This document shows positions 1 through 14,000 of a DNA stretch of 30,593 nt, piece by piece. The position numbers were made by a program, and so were the translations under genes. The notes under the pieces were generated by a model. That model did not search any database, had not been told where the DNA came from, and saw only the letters and a list, made by a program, of their open reading frames with translations. The number at the start of each line of letters is the position of its first letter. Within the stretch, counting starts at the first letter, position 1. The stretch comes from Phallusia fumigata (lineage: Eukaryota > Chordata > Ascidiacea > Phlebobranchia > Ascidiidae), in contig QXVZ01028782.1 of assembly GCA_008931825.1 (NCBI GenBank), forward strand, positions 5,334 through 35,926, written 5' to 3'.

Positions 1-2013
1 TACACCACTCTTTACCTCATCAAAGCAGGTTGTCATGTAATGCTGACTGTTACTGCTTACAACTACCAAGCGGTAGAAATTTTCTTTGTCAGGTTTTTGC
101 GTCAGATTTTGGAATACTTGTTCCACTTCTCTGGCAACAGTGAAACTTAGTCGATCGGCACAGGCCAGGCAGTAAATCCGCTTGCCTATTAAACAATTAA
201 GCGGTTAACAAAATTGTTGTAATTCGATTACAACTAAGACGTCGCAGTGATCAGTTTTTAGATATATTTAATTAAATGTTTGCCTTTTTTGATAAACAAC
301 ATAAAGGAAACGATTCAAAGTATGCATACCTATTGCGATTTTCAAGCACCCAGATAAACCAAGCCAAACAAATAGCCTTTTTATAACACGTCATTTGCCT
401 TTGGCTTGACTGCTATTTCAAAAACTCCAATAGGTTTTGCAACAAACACAGACCGCTTGTTTTCTCTACAAAAAGTGTTTTGCTTCAGCCTAGCTTACCA
501 TCATCGGTGTTGACACCGATAGCTCTTCTCAACAGCAACTCCACGTCTTCCGACGTTGTAGTCTGAGAGCAGATAAGGACTTCCGTAGCTGAAGGCAGTG
601 GCTGGTCAGGAGACTTGGCGAAGATAGAAAGGACATTTTGCCACACATTGTCTGGAGTGCATACAATCAAGTTGGGTTTTCCGCATTCAAACTGGTCTGC
701 CCATTCCCGTCGAGGCAAGGCTCGACCTCTGTGCATTGTGCTTAGTTGCGAGAGAAAGATGCCGAGGTGCTCCAAACTTACACAGTCGCTGAGTGAAGTC
801 ACCTGAAATGTACATAGGTTGATTAACTGTGCCTAGGTAGAGTATTAGTAAACACAGAAAGACGGCTGGAGGCCCTATTATTTCTGATACACTGTGAGGC
901 ATAAATCCAGTTTTATACAGTCACAAACACTAAGGTGGAGCGTAATAAACTTACAGAAGTTCCCTGTAAGTATCTTTCACAGATTGTGTTTACGAACATT
1001 CCGATGTCACTCTTTTCGTCAAATTCCAGGTTTTCCTGAATGTGTTCGATCACTTCTTTCAGTGTAAGATCGGTGTGGTCCTTGAGCACATCTTTTACCA
1101 CCCCGATCTTGCTCCAATTCTCCTTAAAACCTGAAATGAAAACAAGTCGATAAAAATAACAGCCCATTCAATCTATTTAACCATGCCATCAACATACATA
1201 CTAAAACCATATTCAGACGGTTTAATTGGAGAATCTTTTTCATAATTTTGTTTTCGTAAAGAAAGCAGCCTATTGAAGCTTGTTTAAACTAACAAAAAAC
1301 AAAGCAAACAAAGTAACCTTTAACGTGGGCTAATCGCATTTACCCATTTCGTTATCAAACTCTTTGTGCAGTTTTGCGACCCTCGGTTCGTCATATTCGT
1401 TTTCCAGAGCCCATAAGTAACAATCGTCAAGGTCGAGGGTTTTTACTGCTTGAACCGCTGCCTTTGCCACATTTTCTGACAGTTCCCCTTGTACAAGCTG
1501 CCGAACAATCTTCGCTTTACGTTCCAGCACCGATGCAGGTTCGACCTCTGTAAAACACAGAATGGCGCTCTTTAAGTCTTCGTACTTCATAATTCTCCAC
1601 ATCCAGAACGAACCAAGACAAACATTTTCTACGTGCAGATAGGAGTATAGCAATACACGAGCTTTGGCCACAGAAAATGCTAGTCAGACTATTATACAAA
1701 CGTATCCGTAACATGTTCATCCATCTCTGAAACCAAACAGCAAATGTCCAATTTATTTAAATCACCTTCTTCGGCATCATGTTCCTCCATTTGAACATCA
1801 TCCTTGATTCGTGTTGCATCATCCAGTGTATCGATGATGTCTTCATAGGTGGCGGAGGGAAGGACGCTTGCCAGCAGACAGTAGACTTGGTCAGGAAAAT
1901 CGTCAAGGTCGTCTGCATTTGCCAGGTTTTTACAGAGATAGGTCAGTTGGTGAATGTTGAAGTTGTTCAGGTGGTAATGGCTTGATCGTTTGTCGCTTAG
2001 GTATGCAAGCCAC
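1..2013 (-). CDS. rnf213: rnf213 exons 36-40: region leading into the AAA+ core, truncated by window
   Basis: Exons 1702-2013, 1344-1594, 955-1130, 499-802 and 1-185, residues about 1920-2328. Motifs: LNNFNIHQLTYLCKNLANAD, EYDEPRVAKLHKEFDNEMG, SLEHLGIFLSQLSTMHRGRA, FECGKPNLIVCTPDNVWQNV, RIYCLACADRLSFTVAREVE. These match the RNF213 segment just before the first AAA module. No Walker A motif has been reached by the window edge. Position 1 is a codon boundary inside an exon. The edge between 1594 and 1702 is weak: donor AC/GTTTGT with acceptor at 1595-1596 fits the phase, whereas an alternative acceptor at 1629-1630 does not. Confidence 0.8.
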
Positions 2014-5000
2014 CTGTTTAGCGACAGACATAATAGTTTACGCTAGTGTAACACAAAATTCAAATACATCAAACAACGCAATATGATTATGCGGCAGTTG
2101 AGTTTATGTGAACAACTGAGTTTATTATATTATGCAACAGTTGAGTTTGTTTCGCCTGGTGAAAGAAATCATAGCGACACGATACCACTAAAACAATCAC
2201 CAAATCGGAGATAGCGGAAAGTGAAACCTTTGTGAGGCGCGAAAATAATGGAGGACACAATCGGTGGATCAAGGTAGAACGCGCTGCAGCTAGGCGTCTT
2301 TACAAGGCATTATGTGACGGGGAGCTGACAAGAAACATTTTCTTCGCTTACAACATCTGTTTATGTGAAGAATGGTGGACCAACAACTTAAGTGCTTACT
2401 GTTTGTTTGCATCCTCCAGGACAGTAGTGAGTTTATGAACTTCGGGAATCACTTTTTCCTTGCTGGTAATTGCTGGTGATTTCTCGTCAAAGAACATAGA
2501 TAGGGTCACATTCCCGTCAGAGTCGTTACATCTAAATACCGAAGGGAGTACGTCGTAACATTAGTTTGTTCAACAAATTTTGGATGATAAAAAAAACTTT
2601 CAAAAGGTGGTACCCAATTGATATTTACGTATGACGTACAACCGTACATTTAGCTATCGCCAACCAATACTTTCAACTTTTAACCTCCACTTGTTCATTT
2701 TAAAACGCAATTCAAAAAAATTACCTGATAATAGCTCTCCAATTGCTGAAGAGTAGACATCCAGAACTCCTCAGTTTCACGTAGGCCTTCGTCAGTTTCT
2801 CAACCACCGAAAGTACAGCGATAAATCGGTTTACGTCGTGTTTCCCCTTTTCTGCCTCACCGGCAATCAGCATGAGTCTCGACTGAAGATCCCTTAATTC
2901 GCTAAGGCCCATTTCAATGTCTTCAGGAACTATAGAACACGAACAACTTACTTTCACGACGCCGCAATGTATAAACTAATACTTAGGCTAACAATCTTTT
3001 CTATGTACGTACTGGATTCAAAGATGCAACCAAGTTTTCTTACAAAAGGATAGGTGGCTAACCAGAGAAAAAAGTTAAAGCACCCACTTGTCAGTTGAGC
3101 TGCCCTTGCTTGGTGTCTGGAGATCTTCATCTGCAAACAATCCACGACGTTCGGGACTTTTCTGTGCTCCCCGCCAACAACGTAATTGCCACACAGATTG
3201 ATTAACTGTGCTCGCTTTAACGATGATTTTTCCACTGAACCATGAAGATCCTTGGTCGTTTTTAACCACTCAAGCTCTTTGGCTGTCGATAGCTGAGTGA
3301 AAGGTAAAGTAAGTAAACACAATTTTTATGTTGCCATGTGAAACTTACACGTCAATATGAAATTTGCTCTAAAGCAGCCATAATGACAGAAAATTATGAT
3401 CAGCCGATTTGATGCGGTAAGTGAAACCAGTCAAGCAGCTGGTAAATTATGTCAAACACAGTCTTCAAAGTAACAAGGTTTAAGTCAAGCCGGAATCCAA
3501 AGTTAAATGGCGATTAAACCGCTGTTGGCTGCATAAATTGCACTATTAAGCTGGCAGTTTCTTAATAAGTTAGTTAAGTAACAACTGTTTTTAGAATTCA
3601 GATCCTCAGAATCTTAAAATTGTCTTATGTCATACTAAGCCAATTGATTGTGACACCAGAAAGAGGTGGGGGGTTCAAACAACTGATAAATATCGAAAAC
3701 AAGCGACAACGGAGCGAAAGGGTCGAGCCTATAGCGGACGCATGGAACCAATCACCAGGGGGAGGTAATGCAAGCTTTGTGCAAAATGATACGGGGGAAA
3801 GCAATAGGCCCGGACAGGGGCGTAGCCAAGGGGGGCAAAAGGGACCATGGACCCTCCCAATTTTGCAACAAGCTGACTTCACACACACTGAAGATCTGGG
3901 AGAGAGTAATTGGTGAATGACTGAGAGAAATCGTCAATATCTAGGAGGGTCAATACAGGTTTATGGCTGGTAAAAGTTTGATTGACGCCATATTCGTTTT
4001 AACAGAACTTACGAGAAGAATTGAGAAAGGCATGTGCCCCTCCACTGCGCCTTCATCGAAAAGGTATGGAATTGTCTGAGATTATAGGAGGTGACTGAAA
4101 GCTACGTACGAGTAATAAAAGATATGTACAAAGACGGTCAAACCCAGATCAAATTACAGATGGTTCCAGTGAGCTGTTTTCTGTCCGCGCGGGTTTGCAT
4201 CAGGTCTCGAAGTCCGCTGATGTTTATAGTTACCTTTGATTGCCTAACAGAGAACAAAGGAAGAGGAAGTCCCTGGGATATAATGCTTGTGGACGATGTG
4301 GTGTCCTGCGCGAACACGAGAGAGGAAGCGGAGAAGAGGTGAAGAGGGCCGTTGGAAAAAGATGAATGGAAGTTAGCCAAAAAAAAACGGAATACTTATG
4401 TACAAGTGGCGAAACAGGACTCGACAATACAGAGGGACAGATAAAGTGAGAGGAACACCAAAAGGAAGATCTTGAGTGACTGGTACAGCTGGAGAAAAAT
4501 TACGGGGGAGCGTTGTGACAAAAGCGCACCAGATAGAGTGAATAGAAAGATGAACAAGGACCTAGTACGACTAGCACTGTTGTATGGCACGGAAACACAA
4601 CCAATTAAGACACGTTGTCGTTCTCTTTGGGGTAACAAGACTACATAGGCTTACAAACAGATAAATAATAGCAAAGCTACGGGGAGCAAGATTAAGATGG
4701 TGGGTCATGTGTTCCGAAGGGACGGCAGCTACGAAGGCAAAAAGGTGGAAAAAATTTGTAACTGGCAGAAGAAAATAGATTAGAAAAACAAAGAGTGTGT
4801 GTCAACATCCTGTAAGATTTGAAAGTGATTAGTGCGCTAGAAAATAAAGCAATGAATAGAGGAAGTTGGAGACGAAAAATCCGCACTGGCGACCCCTTAT
4901 AATGGGATTCAAGCCAGTGGAAAAAAGAAAACGAAGTCAATTTATATCTTTTGGCAGAAGACAAGTCAAATCTTATCCTGCGTGCGTCCAAAGTTATGTA

Positions 5001-8000
5001 CATCCTTGTGATGTATGTCACACTGTCCAAGTGGATTTGTAAGCTGCATATGACTTGAGTTAAGTCGATCCTAATATCAGTTTTTCGTTTTACTTTTAAG
5101 TGCCTTGGGCCAATTCCAATATATTGCTGTAGGTGGGTTTTAAACCAAGGGACAAACAGTCGCCAATGTAAAGCTTCATTTGTATGGTGTTTGTTTTTCA
5201 TTATTTTAAACGTTTGACAATTTTGCAGTATATAACTACATAAAACAAGTCGTAAAAAAGTTGTATAAAAGATTTCAAAAAACAGCCACATAACGCTATA
5301 ATATGCAATTAAAGCTGTTATACAAAAAATAATGTACAATGTGCATCAAATTGTTTTCAGAATTGACTTGTAAGTTAAAAACAAAAAATGCAAAGTTTAC
5401 CCATTTTGTTATCAGTTTTTTGTCTCTGTGGGCATTCTCTCCAACTTCCTCACATGCTTTGATAAATTCCTTCCATCCTGCTTTTTTTGGCAGGTCAAAA
5501 ATCAGGGGGGCAAATCCCATGACAGCACTGAGGAAGCAAGATACTCGATCGACATCCATAGGTGTCTCACCAGCGGAGATCATTGCAAGGTCACTCATCA
5601 CTTTCACTTCATTGATATCTACGCACCAAGGATTTTAAATTCTCTAACTAGACCAAAAATGTGCCCCAATCATTTCTAATAGTTCTTAAGTTTAGCTCAT
5701 ACTTTTTTTGCAAACATAGCAGATAAAACATCATCAATGGGTAAAATTTAAAAATGGAAGCATTGCAATGCTGTGTAACACAACTTTTTACTTAGTTTTC
5801 TCATACAATCTATGTTTTTTTTAAAAAAAGACTAATAGAAAACATGTTTAAGTCCAGACAAGATCCTGTTAGAATTGTTAAAATAGTAAGATTATCATGT
5901 AACTTTTAATCAAAAACATACATACTTTTCATGTTGTCTTTTAACCACTCAACCAGATTGATATGTTTCACACAGGCAGAGATAACTTCTTCATACTTTG
6001 CAACACTTTCTAAATCTTTAATGGTGGATATCACACTTTTTGTCATTATTGATAACCTCTTCTCATTAAGCTGCTGGACAGCACCCTTTAAAAATATTTT
6101 ATAAAGCTTAGGATAAGGTCTGGACCATTTGCCTCTCAAAACTTGACTAAACAAAAAACAAAGGATTGCAACTGAATGCCCATTGATTCTGACTAAGAAA
6201 CACATATTTAGTGACATCACTGAACTTTCAATTCTCACATTTTATGTGCACCACAAATATATCCCGTCCTAAAAAAGAAAGCTTATGTGTTATTTTACAC
6301 TCACCATTGATTGTTCAAGGTTGTTAAATTCTCCTTCTAACTTCAAATGATTACGCAAATCATTAATCTGTTGAGCTTGCTTTTTATTTTGTCGCAATAA
6401 GAAGCAATTGTGCACTAAATACACACTCTGTCCAAAGTTGTCCAGTTTTGGAAGAGCCATTTTCTCTTGTGAATAGTCATAAAGTTTGTAAAGAGTGCCC
6501 AAACTTGATTTAATGCTTTGCTTGTCTTTGAGATCACCAAATAACTCATCCACCTCTGTGACAAAGATGGTGCCTAAAGCACAAAAAACTGTTAGTAAAT
6601 CAATATTGTGAAAAATTGGTTTAGTTCATAATAATGTAGAAACGCAAACTAGCCAGGGAAATTTGAAACAGCTGACCAAAATATATGCCACATTGTAAAT
6701 ACATTTTCATTTGTGCATGCCTAAATTCAATAAGACACTAGAAGTTTACAGATCCTAATGTGTACCAAGGCACAAATACCTGTCTTTGGTCAGATTTAAA
6801 GGTTAGACAGCCATTGTACTTTTATTAGGCATGCGCCTTTGTTGCATAAACTGTCTAAAGACCAGAGATATTAAAAAGGTATTTATTAGTATCTGTTCTA
6901 AAACTTGATCACATAAATATTAAATACAAAATCAAGACCAAGTCTTTTTGCCTAACACAATATATACAAAGGCACAGTAACGCTAAAAAACGGTACTGTT
7001 TGGTAACAGATAAACTTGAAAGCACACCTGGGCAGATTTTCACATGTATATCTTTCCATCTAACTGCGGTCTACACCAACGGTAACAACATTCATTAACG
7101 TTAACAGCTTTCAAAAAAGCAGATTAAACCTTTATTATGCGATCATGTACAACCTATGTTTAAATCCCACTGACGCGTAAGTCAAAACATATTTTCACCA
7201 AAAGCGATTTTGGCCTTTCGTGGCATCTGCAATTTCCAAACTACCCAAGCGATTTAATTCACACTTGGCAAAAGGTGGTTAAAATATCTGCTATTATTGG
7301 CTTCAGGATTAGAAGGCATGTTGCATAAGTGCATGTATTATCGTTTGTTGTGTGTTATCAATGCAAGCGTCCTCGTACAAACTAGAATAATTGTAGATAC
7401 ATCACAGAACATTAATTGTGTAAGGCTCAGTGTTAGAATAAGGAAAGACATTCGTATGTTTCTTACTTTCGTGATGTGAAGTGTTGCTGTACTGGTGTGA
7501 TGCCATGTCATATGAAGTGGAACCTTAGTTTAGTTATGAATACATGTTGCATCGTACGATGGCAGTTATGGCGAGTGTTTACACGGGTTTTACACATAGA
7601 AGAACGTGAAAAGGGACCTGGCATGCCAACAAACCAACCCCCTAGTTGCGCCCATGTTAGCCTGTTAATGTAAACCAATTTTTAACCCAGTGCCCATCTA
7701 TTTTTCCAATTAAACATTGAATTAGCATTTACCATCATCAATTCGCTGCAACACATCAAAGAGCTCCTGTCTAACTGGTGCCCAGACAGAAAGCAGAAAA
7801 TCTGATACAGATACAAGATAGGTATCAACATTTTCAACATCAGCTTGGACAAGAGTTTTTTCCCATGCTGGAATTAGCTTGTTTCGTACATGGTGGTTGG
7901 ACAATGCCTTCAAGAAATAATACAATTTCATTAGTCTGTAAAACATTTTAGAAATATGACAGCTGGAATCCAACAGAGTTGTGCACTTAGTCACAAAAAA

Positions 8001-11000
8001 CAACTTTACTGTTTCGAAGCCATACCCCAATTGCCAGAAACCTAGCTCATTTCAGGCTTTACTGTCAGCATCTTTTCAGATAAAACAGTTGCATTTTTTA
8101 TGTTTGGTTTTTAACCACAATTTAAAAATGATTTTCACAGCTGGATGAAATTGCAATGTATACTTTTTCTTTGAACATGCCTAATATAAATACTTACAGT
8201 AATCGACAAGTCAAACATTTTATATTGTTTTTTCTTGTATACTTGGTCACAGCACTAACATAAAATCGGACCCCACGTAACAAAGCAAACAATTTTTTCT
8301 TTCTTTTTGCAGTTTAATAATAAATGACTGTCTGCAGAACTTTAAACACCACTCAACCTTTGACTCCTGCAAGTGTTTAATCTCTTCTAAAACATCAAGA
8401 GCTAATGGAAGGATAACTCTTAATGGATAGAAAGGTGGCCGGTCCCTAAATCCAATTGGTTTGCATTCCATTACTTCACTCAGCAAAAATGTAGATGTGT
8501 CCGAATCTAATTGTTCAGCAAGCAGCATAGTGTCCGTAAAGATGTTTCCTGTGAAACACACGCAAGAAAGGGGGAATATTTATGCATTCACTTTTTAGTT
8601 GTTAATAATTTTGTCTTGCTCCATTGTATGTTTATTTCATCATTTTAACATGTGTAATAATAGGTAATGCTGAGGAATAACTAACTAAAAGGGCGTACTT
8701 TGGCTAATCTAATAAAAAAGTGCATACTTTGGCACACATCATTCATTGCTGTGAGAAACTGGTCCACAACATTTTGGGTGTCCTGAAAACACCGAAGTTC
8801 ATTCAGACGATGCTCTATGAGACCTTTAACTTGGTTGACATTTGGAAGTGGATCAACTGATGTTTCTTTTGAAAGTTTTTGCTCCTGCAAAATTTGCAGT
8901 GTGTTAGTTTCTCCTGCAAATTTTGCAGTGTGTTACCATTGATAAACTGCATTGCAAGTGATAATGGCATTAAATTCAAAAACCCTTTAACCTAAGTATC
9001 CACAGTAGGCATGTTAGGTAAACAACATATCATTTGGTAATAGATAATTTGTAGCATCGACTGAGAACAACTTTTATGTTTTAGCACCTTTTAACGAAAA
9101 TCTAGAGAAAGTGTTGCAAAGACAAGAGGAAATACTGTAATTAAAGAAAAACTGAAATTAACAGCTACCCAAAAATGAAAATGTTTTTTATAATGTGTTG
9201 CCAAAAATTTTACTGGGACCTTCACAAAGGCAGTTTTGACCTGATTTTGTGGTTATTGTTAAAAATAAACAGAATTTTTACACAAAAAGGTGCGACCATC
9301 TCACTAGGTTTTGAATGCCAAGACAAAGAACAATACATTTTTCCAAAACCAGATTATCTTCTTGTACCTTTTCTATACTCTCATAGGAGTTCAAATATTG
9401 TGTTTTGACTTCAGAAATCTGTTTCAATGTAGCCAAAGAAATTTTGCCAGATTGAAGACACTTTAGCAAGTCTGTGATTGACTTTTTTACTGTTTTAACT
9501 GCCTCCTTGCAGTCTGTTGGCATATGTGTCTTTATATCCTTGGTAGCTAAACATATTAAGTGGTATTACTATTTACTCTCACCAATGCAACCGAAAGAAA
9601 CTTTTATCTTTATGTTGTTTTATTTTAAACCTATGTTACACCATTGGCCTTTTTGTAACATAAAGAGTAAAAAAACAAAACTTACACAAAAGTTTGAAAA
9701 ATGCAGCAGCTGGTGCCCATTTCAGCATAAAGTTCAGTGTAACATCCACACTAACCCATTGATCTTCTAGATTTTTTTTCCAGTATTTCATGAATATGCC
9801 AACACAAACATTGACTACTTGGGGCTTAAAAAACACTCGCTTTATGGAGTCAAATATTCCTGTATTGCTCTGGTAACATAAAAATAAAAAAGTAAAAAAA
9901 TATTTTTAGGTGGTATTTGGTTGTCTCCTGAGCTTTGCCTGTACAACAAATGACTTACACAAGGCTGTAAGTAGCTTCCAGTAAGTTTTGACTATTGCTA
10001 ATGTGTATGGTTGAAATTGCCTTGTCAGGTATTGGTGTAGTTTAGCTATTCGTGTCAAAAAAGTCAAAAACTCTGGCAATTTTACATGTATGCTCTGACA
10101 AGTGTTTAGTAGGTAACATCACAACTTCTATCAGAATAAGTTTTGGTTGACTTGGAAAAGTGTTTTCAACCCAGCAGTCCACTAAAAGATCTTTCAGGGT
10201 CCATGAGCTTGATATGAACGCACTATAGAAAAATAAATGTACCCAATACTGTGGTTTAACTTGGAATAGCAGACTATTTTTTGCATCCCATGTCATCTTC
10301 CAGTAGAGACCACTTGTAAAAAAGGCTATTAATTGGTTTTATTTTATTAAAGCAGTCCACAGTTTTCAGCCAAATCACATGTTTCTCTATATACGTTTTG
10401 ATGAAGGAAGGGTTGGAAGGGAAATTTCTTCATATTTTTACACATAATAGACGCATCTGAAGTTATTCACTGACAACTTTTTGTCCTAAAATATCATGAA
10501 ATTTTAAAACTGCCGGATCTATAATAAATGACTTTAAAGTAAATGATTTTTTGATAGTTGGGACATGCAAGCATTAAAGTGCATTTTGGGAGTTTGGGTT
10601 CAGTTCACTCATTTTATGACCACAAATTGAAAATTCCCTTTAGGAAAAGCCAGCTATTAAACCTTGAACGTTTCTAGCTACAGCAAACTTAGCCTGCCTC
10701 ATATTAAAGGTTGAACAGGTTGTGCTTAGTTAGAATACATTAAGTTCACTTGTTTGATACATTAATTTCAGCCTCATGTCACAGATTTTAATTGTGAACA
10801 ACAAACAATCAAAAATATTCAATAATGAATTGCATCCAGCAAAACCTGCTTTTGACAATGTAAATGTTAGGGCACCAATGCAAATCACCAACTTGCCTGC
10901 AAGCTCTTTTCAACTTGCTGTATGATTACTTCCATAAAACAAGCTCTGACAAAGTCATTTGGCCTTAAAGCATCAAAGTCCTCAGCATAGAATTCCAACA

Positions 11001-14000
11001 TTTTTTGAGGGCTGTTTGAAAATCGCTGCAAACCAAACAGACACGTAAGTGTACCATATATATGTTATGATTATACAAAACAAACAAAAATGTTTACATG
11101 TCTCTTTGAAAATTTTTATGTATTTAAATTGTAAGACAGATTTAGGTTGTTAAATGCCTTTTAGATGCAAGAACAATAAAACATTTGGGTCTGTTAAACA
11201 TCTACTGCAAGGCTACAACCCAGGATTTTGAGAACAACAGTGATTTTGGTAATAGCAAAGGTTTAAAACTCAAATAAATTTATAAAGCACACTATGAATT
11301 CTACAAATCATACTTTTGGAATGGAGGTAATTAAAGCTTCCTTGGCAGTGTTTTTCCAGAATTCACAAAAACTTTTATTCCACTCTACCTCTGTTAATAT
11401 ATTCCAAATCTAGTCGAAGAATAAACCAATTAATTTTGCAGGAACTGTTATATTATAGCAAGAGTTATTTTGTTTGTAAAATTACCTCAATCTGCCCAGA
11501 GGTAGGGCACTGTCGTTGGTGTTGGTGTTTACTGATTTGGTCAGTAAGAGCCTCCAAAATTGCAGTTTTGATAGGGAGTGATACATTTTCGGAAATCTGT
11601 TGGACATTTTTAGTTGGTTATTTCAGATAAAGAGAAAAACAAGCCAAACCTTTTCTTAATTCTTACTATTCCAATTCCCCAAATTACATTTCAAACTACC
11701 TGTTTTCACACTACAAAAATGCCAATTCTTTCAAATTATAACGTATAATATGTTACAAAAATGGCAACCTCAACACTTTGTGCATAGTCAAGTAGATGAG
11801 AGATCAAATCAAAGGCTCTGCTAAAGCATAAAACAGGAACCAAATACAATTGAGATTTTTTCACAAGGACGAGCAATTTGTCAACTTCTGCAAGAAGTTC
11901 TTTAAGAATACTGAGAGTTTCATCCTCATCGAAACTAAACAAACAAAGACATATGTTAGACTTATGAACTAGAAAGGTGGCTTTCACCATATTGTCATTC
12001 CACAAACACCATAATTCAAAACAAACACCATAAGCACAAACGCATGGGTTGTGATACTTGCAAAGTTGTAGTTTATGCATTTATGTTGATAAATGTCAAA
12101 ATGTTAACTACATTTTTTATAAATTTTAAAGAATTTGTTTCATTTATGCAAGAAATTGGTGCAATAACTAAAAAATGAAATGACACCACCACAGCCCACT
12201 CTACAAATATTATTGGGCTAGCTAGTTAACTGCTCAGGCATGTTCTACAACTGCCTAAGAGACACAATGTGATGTGGTAAACTTCCAATATTCAGGCTGT
12301 GTGCTTTTGGTTTGGTTTTCCTTTTTCACCATAGTCAGACAATGCTTGGCATGATAGCATGTAATACACATCAACAAATGTTGTGTATAATCCACACTAA
12401 ACTATCATTTGTGGTATGCACAGCCATCAGAAACGATATTGGGTGTAGAGAGGTTACTGCTGGGGCTTTTCGGTCAGACTAAGGTGATGACACACCCTTG
12501 CAACTACAAATCCCAGCAGAAAAATTTTTATCCAAATCAGTCACATGATTAATTGCAAATGTGCAATCGACAGTGAAGAAAAAAGAAACATAACGAACAG
12601 AGTAAAAAACAGGAAAGGGGACCCAGAATTATCTAAATAGGACACTTTCATTTTTGGATTCTTTTTTTGGTGGAGGTGTTACCAATTTTGGCTGTGGAAT
12701 CAAACAAAACATCTTTTCATTACAATGACTCAATGTACAAGTTGTTACACATTTATCTTATTTATTGATAATCAATTAAAGATGGAAAATCAAATCAAAT
12801 ATATTGTGATGTCTGCATAAAATGAAGCTCCATTTGGGAGCCTGCAGCACACAACAATGACCAAATCTACCAGTATCATCTGTAACTGTTTTAATAGATT
12901 CAAGCAACTGTTGCCAAGTTAATGGACAGATTACTAAAAATAGATTTGGTATTTTGGGGGACTAGTGCGGTACTTACTAACTCCCCAAAGACACAATAAA
13001 ATATAACACCACCATGACAATCGAAAAATGCAAACAACCTTGAAGGGCGCATTAAAAAAACAAAACCAATACAGTATGCATGCTTTTATGTTATAAACCT
13101 GGTGTAGCCAAATGACTCAAGCTTTTCCAAGAACAGATTGCAGTGTACTGTTGTAATTTCTTGGATTGATGTCTAAAAATTTGTAAAATATAATCAATTT
13201 TAACACAATACATTTACAAACTGGGGTTCTGAACCTGATAAGCCTAGGGATGTTTAAAGTAGAATAGCTGGCTATTGTAGAATAGTTCTTGCGAATCCAG
13301 AATATTGAATCCAAGTCCTATATTAATTTAGCAGATTGACATACAGAATTTCAAGTAAAAGAACAACAGAGAAGAACTGTTTAATTTACTTCACACTTCA
13401 GCCGCTACAGTGCCCCACGACTTGTTTTAAATATAACTGTGGAACCGTGGGTGATTTTCCTTTTAACGTCCAGACAATGTCAGACTTGCGGTTGTTAAAT
13501 TTAGGTGCAATAGTTGTAAAAACATCCAAAAGTAAAGCAACTACTATTTTTTGCTACGATGCCACCATAATTTTACAAATAAACGAGTTGCAAGATCCAC
13601 AACGCAGATTTCTGCGTACCTTTGAATCCTTAGAATTCGATATTCTACTTTGAACATCCCTTGACAAGCCTAATTAAAATATAGGTTAACTCCCAAAATG
13701 TAAATTAAAATATTAAATGTTGTCAATTTAGGAGTTATTATATTATATGTTATAATATTTTTTCAGCAATTAAAGGTAAGTTGTTTTATTGTTTCCATAA
13801 ACTAAAAAAAGTCACCTGTTTCTTTTTTAGCATTTGATTCCAGAAAAAAATGAATTTTTTTAACACCCCTTTTATGTCAAAAATTTGAGAAAAGGTTTTG
13901 TCATTGCCTATAAGGTCACATACACTCTGTGGACTTAACAAATCCTGATAAATTTCTCTTATTTTTGGAAATGAAGATGCAACAAGAATAATTTTCTCCG

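Larger units (their letters stand above)
3293..5400 (-). other. rnf213 intron 32, 2.1 kb
   Basis: Holds a transposon-end-like fragment near 3820 and the RTE LINE remnant at 4010-4945. The rest (3293-3810 and 4950-5400) shows no recognisable coding or repeat structure. Confidence 0.6.

Noticed and set aside
3620-3916. Plus-strand frame of 98 codons
   Set aside because: No family recognised. It overlaps a transposon-end-like repeat and lies in an intron.
4692-5339. Longest single frame in the window (215 codons, minus strand)
   Set aside because: It is partly antisense to the LINE remnant, has tunicate-intron-like low-complexity composition, and shows no splice continuity with rnf213 exons.
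7297-7673. Two overlapping plus-strand frames in rnf213 intron 29
   Set aside because: Cysteine- and methionine-rich chance frames with no domain and no splice context.
10889-10896. GC-AG donor (CAG/GCAAGT, donor at 10894-10895) ending exon 23
   Set aside because: It looks like a textbook GC donor, but its phase 0 does not fit the next exon. The GTGATT donor at 10887-10888 gives the required phase 2.
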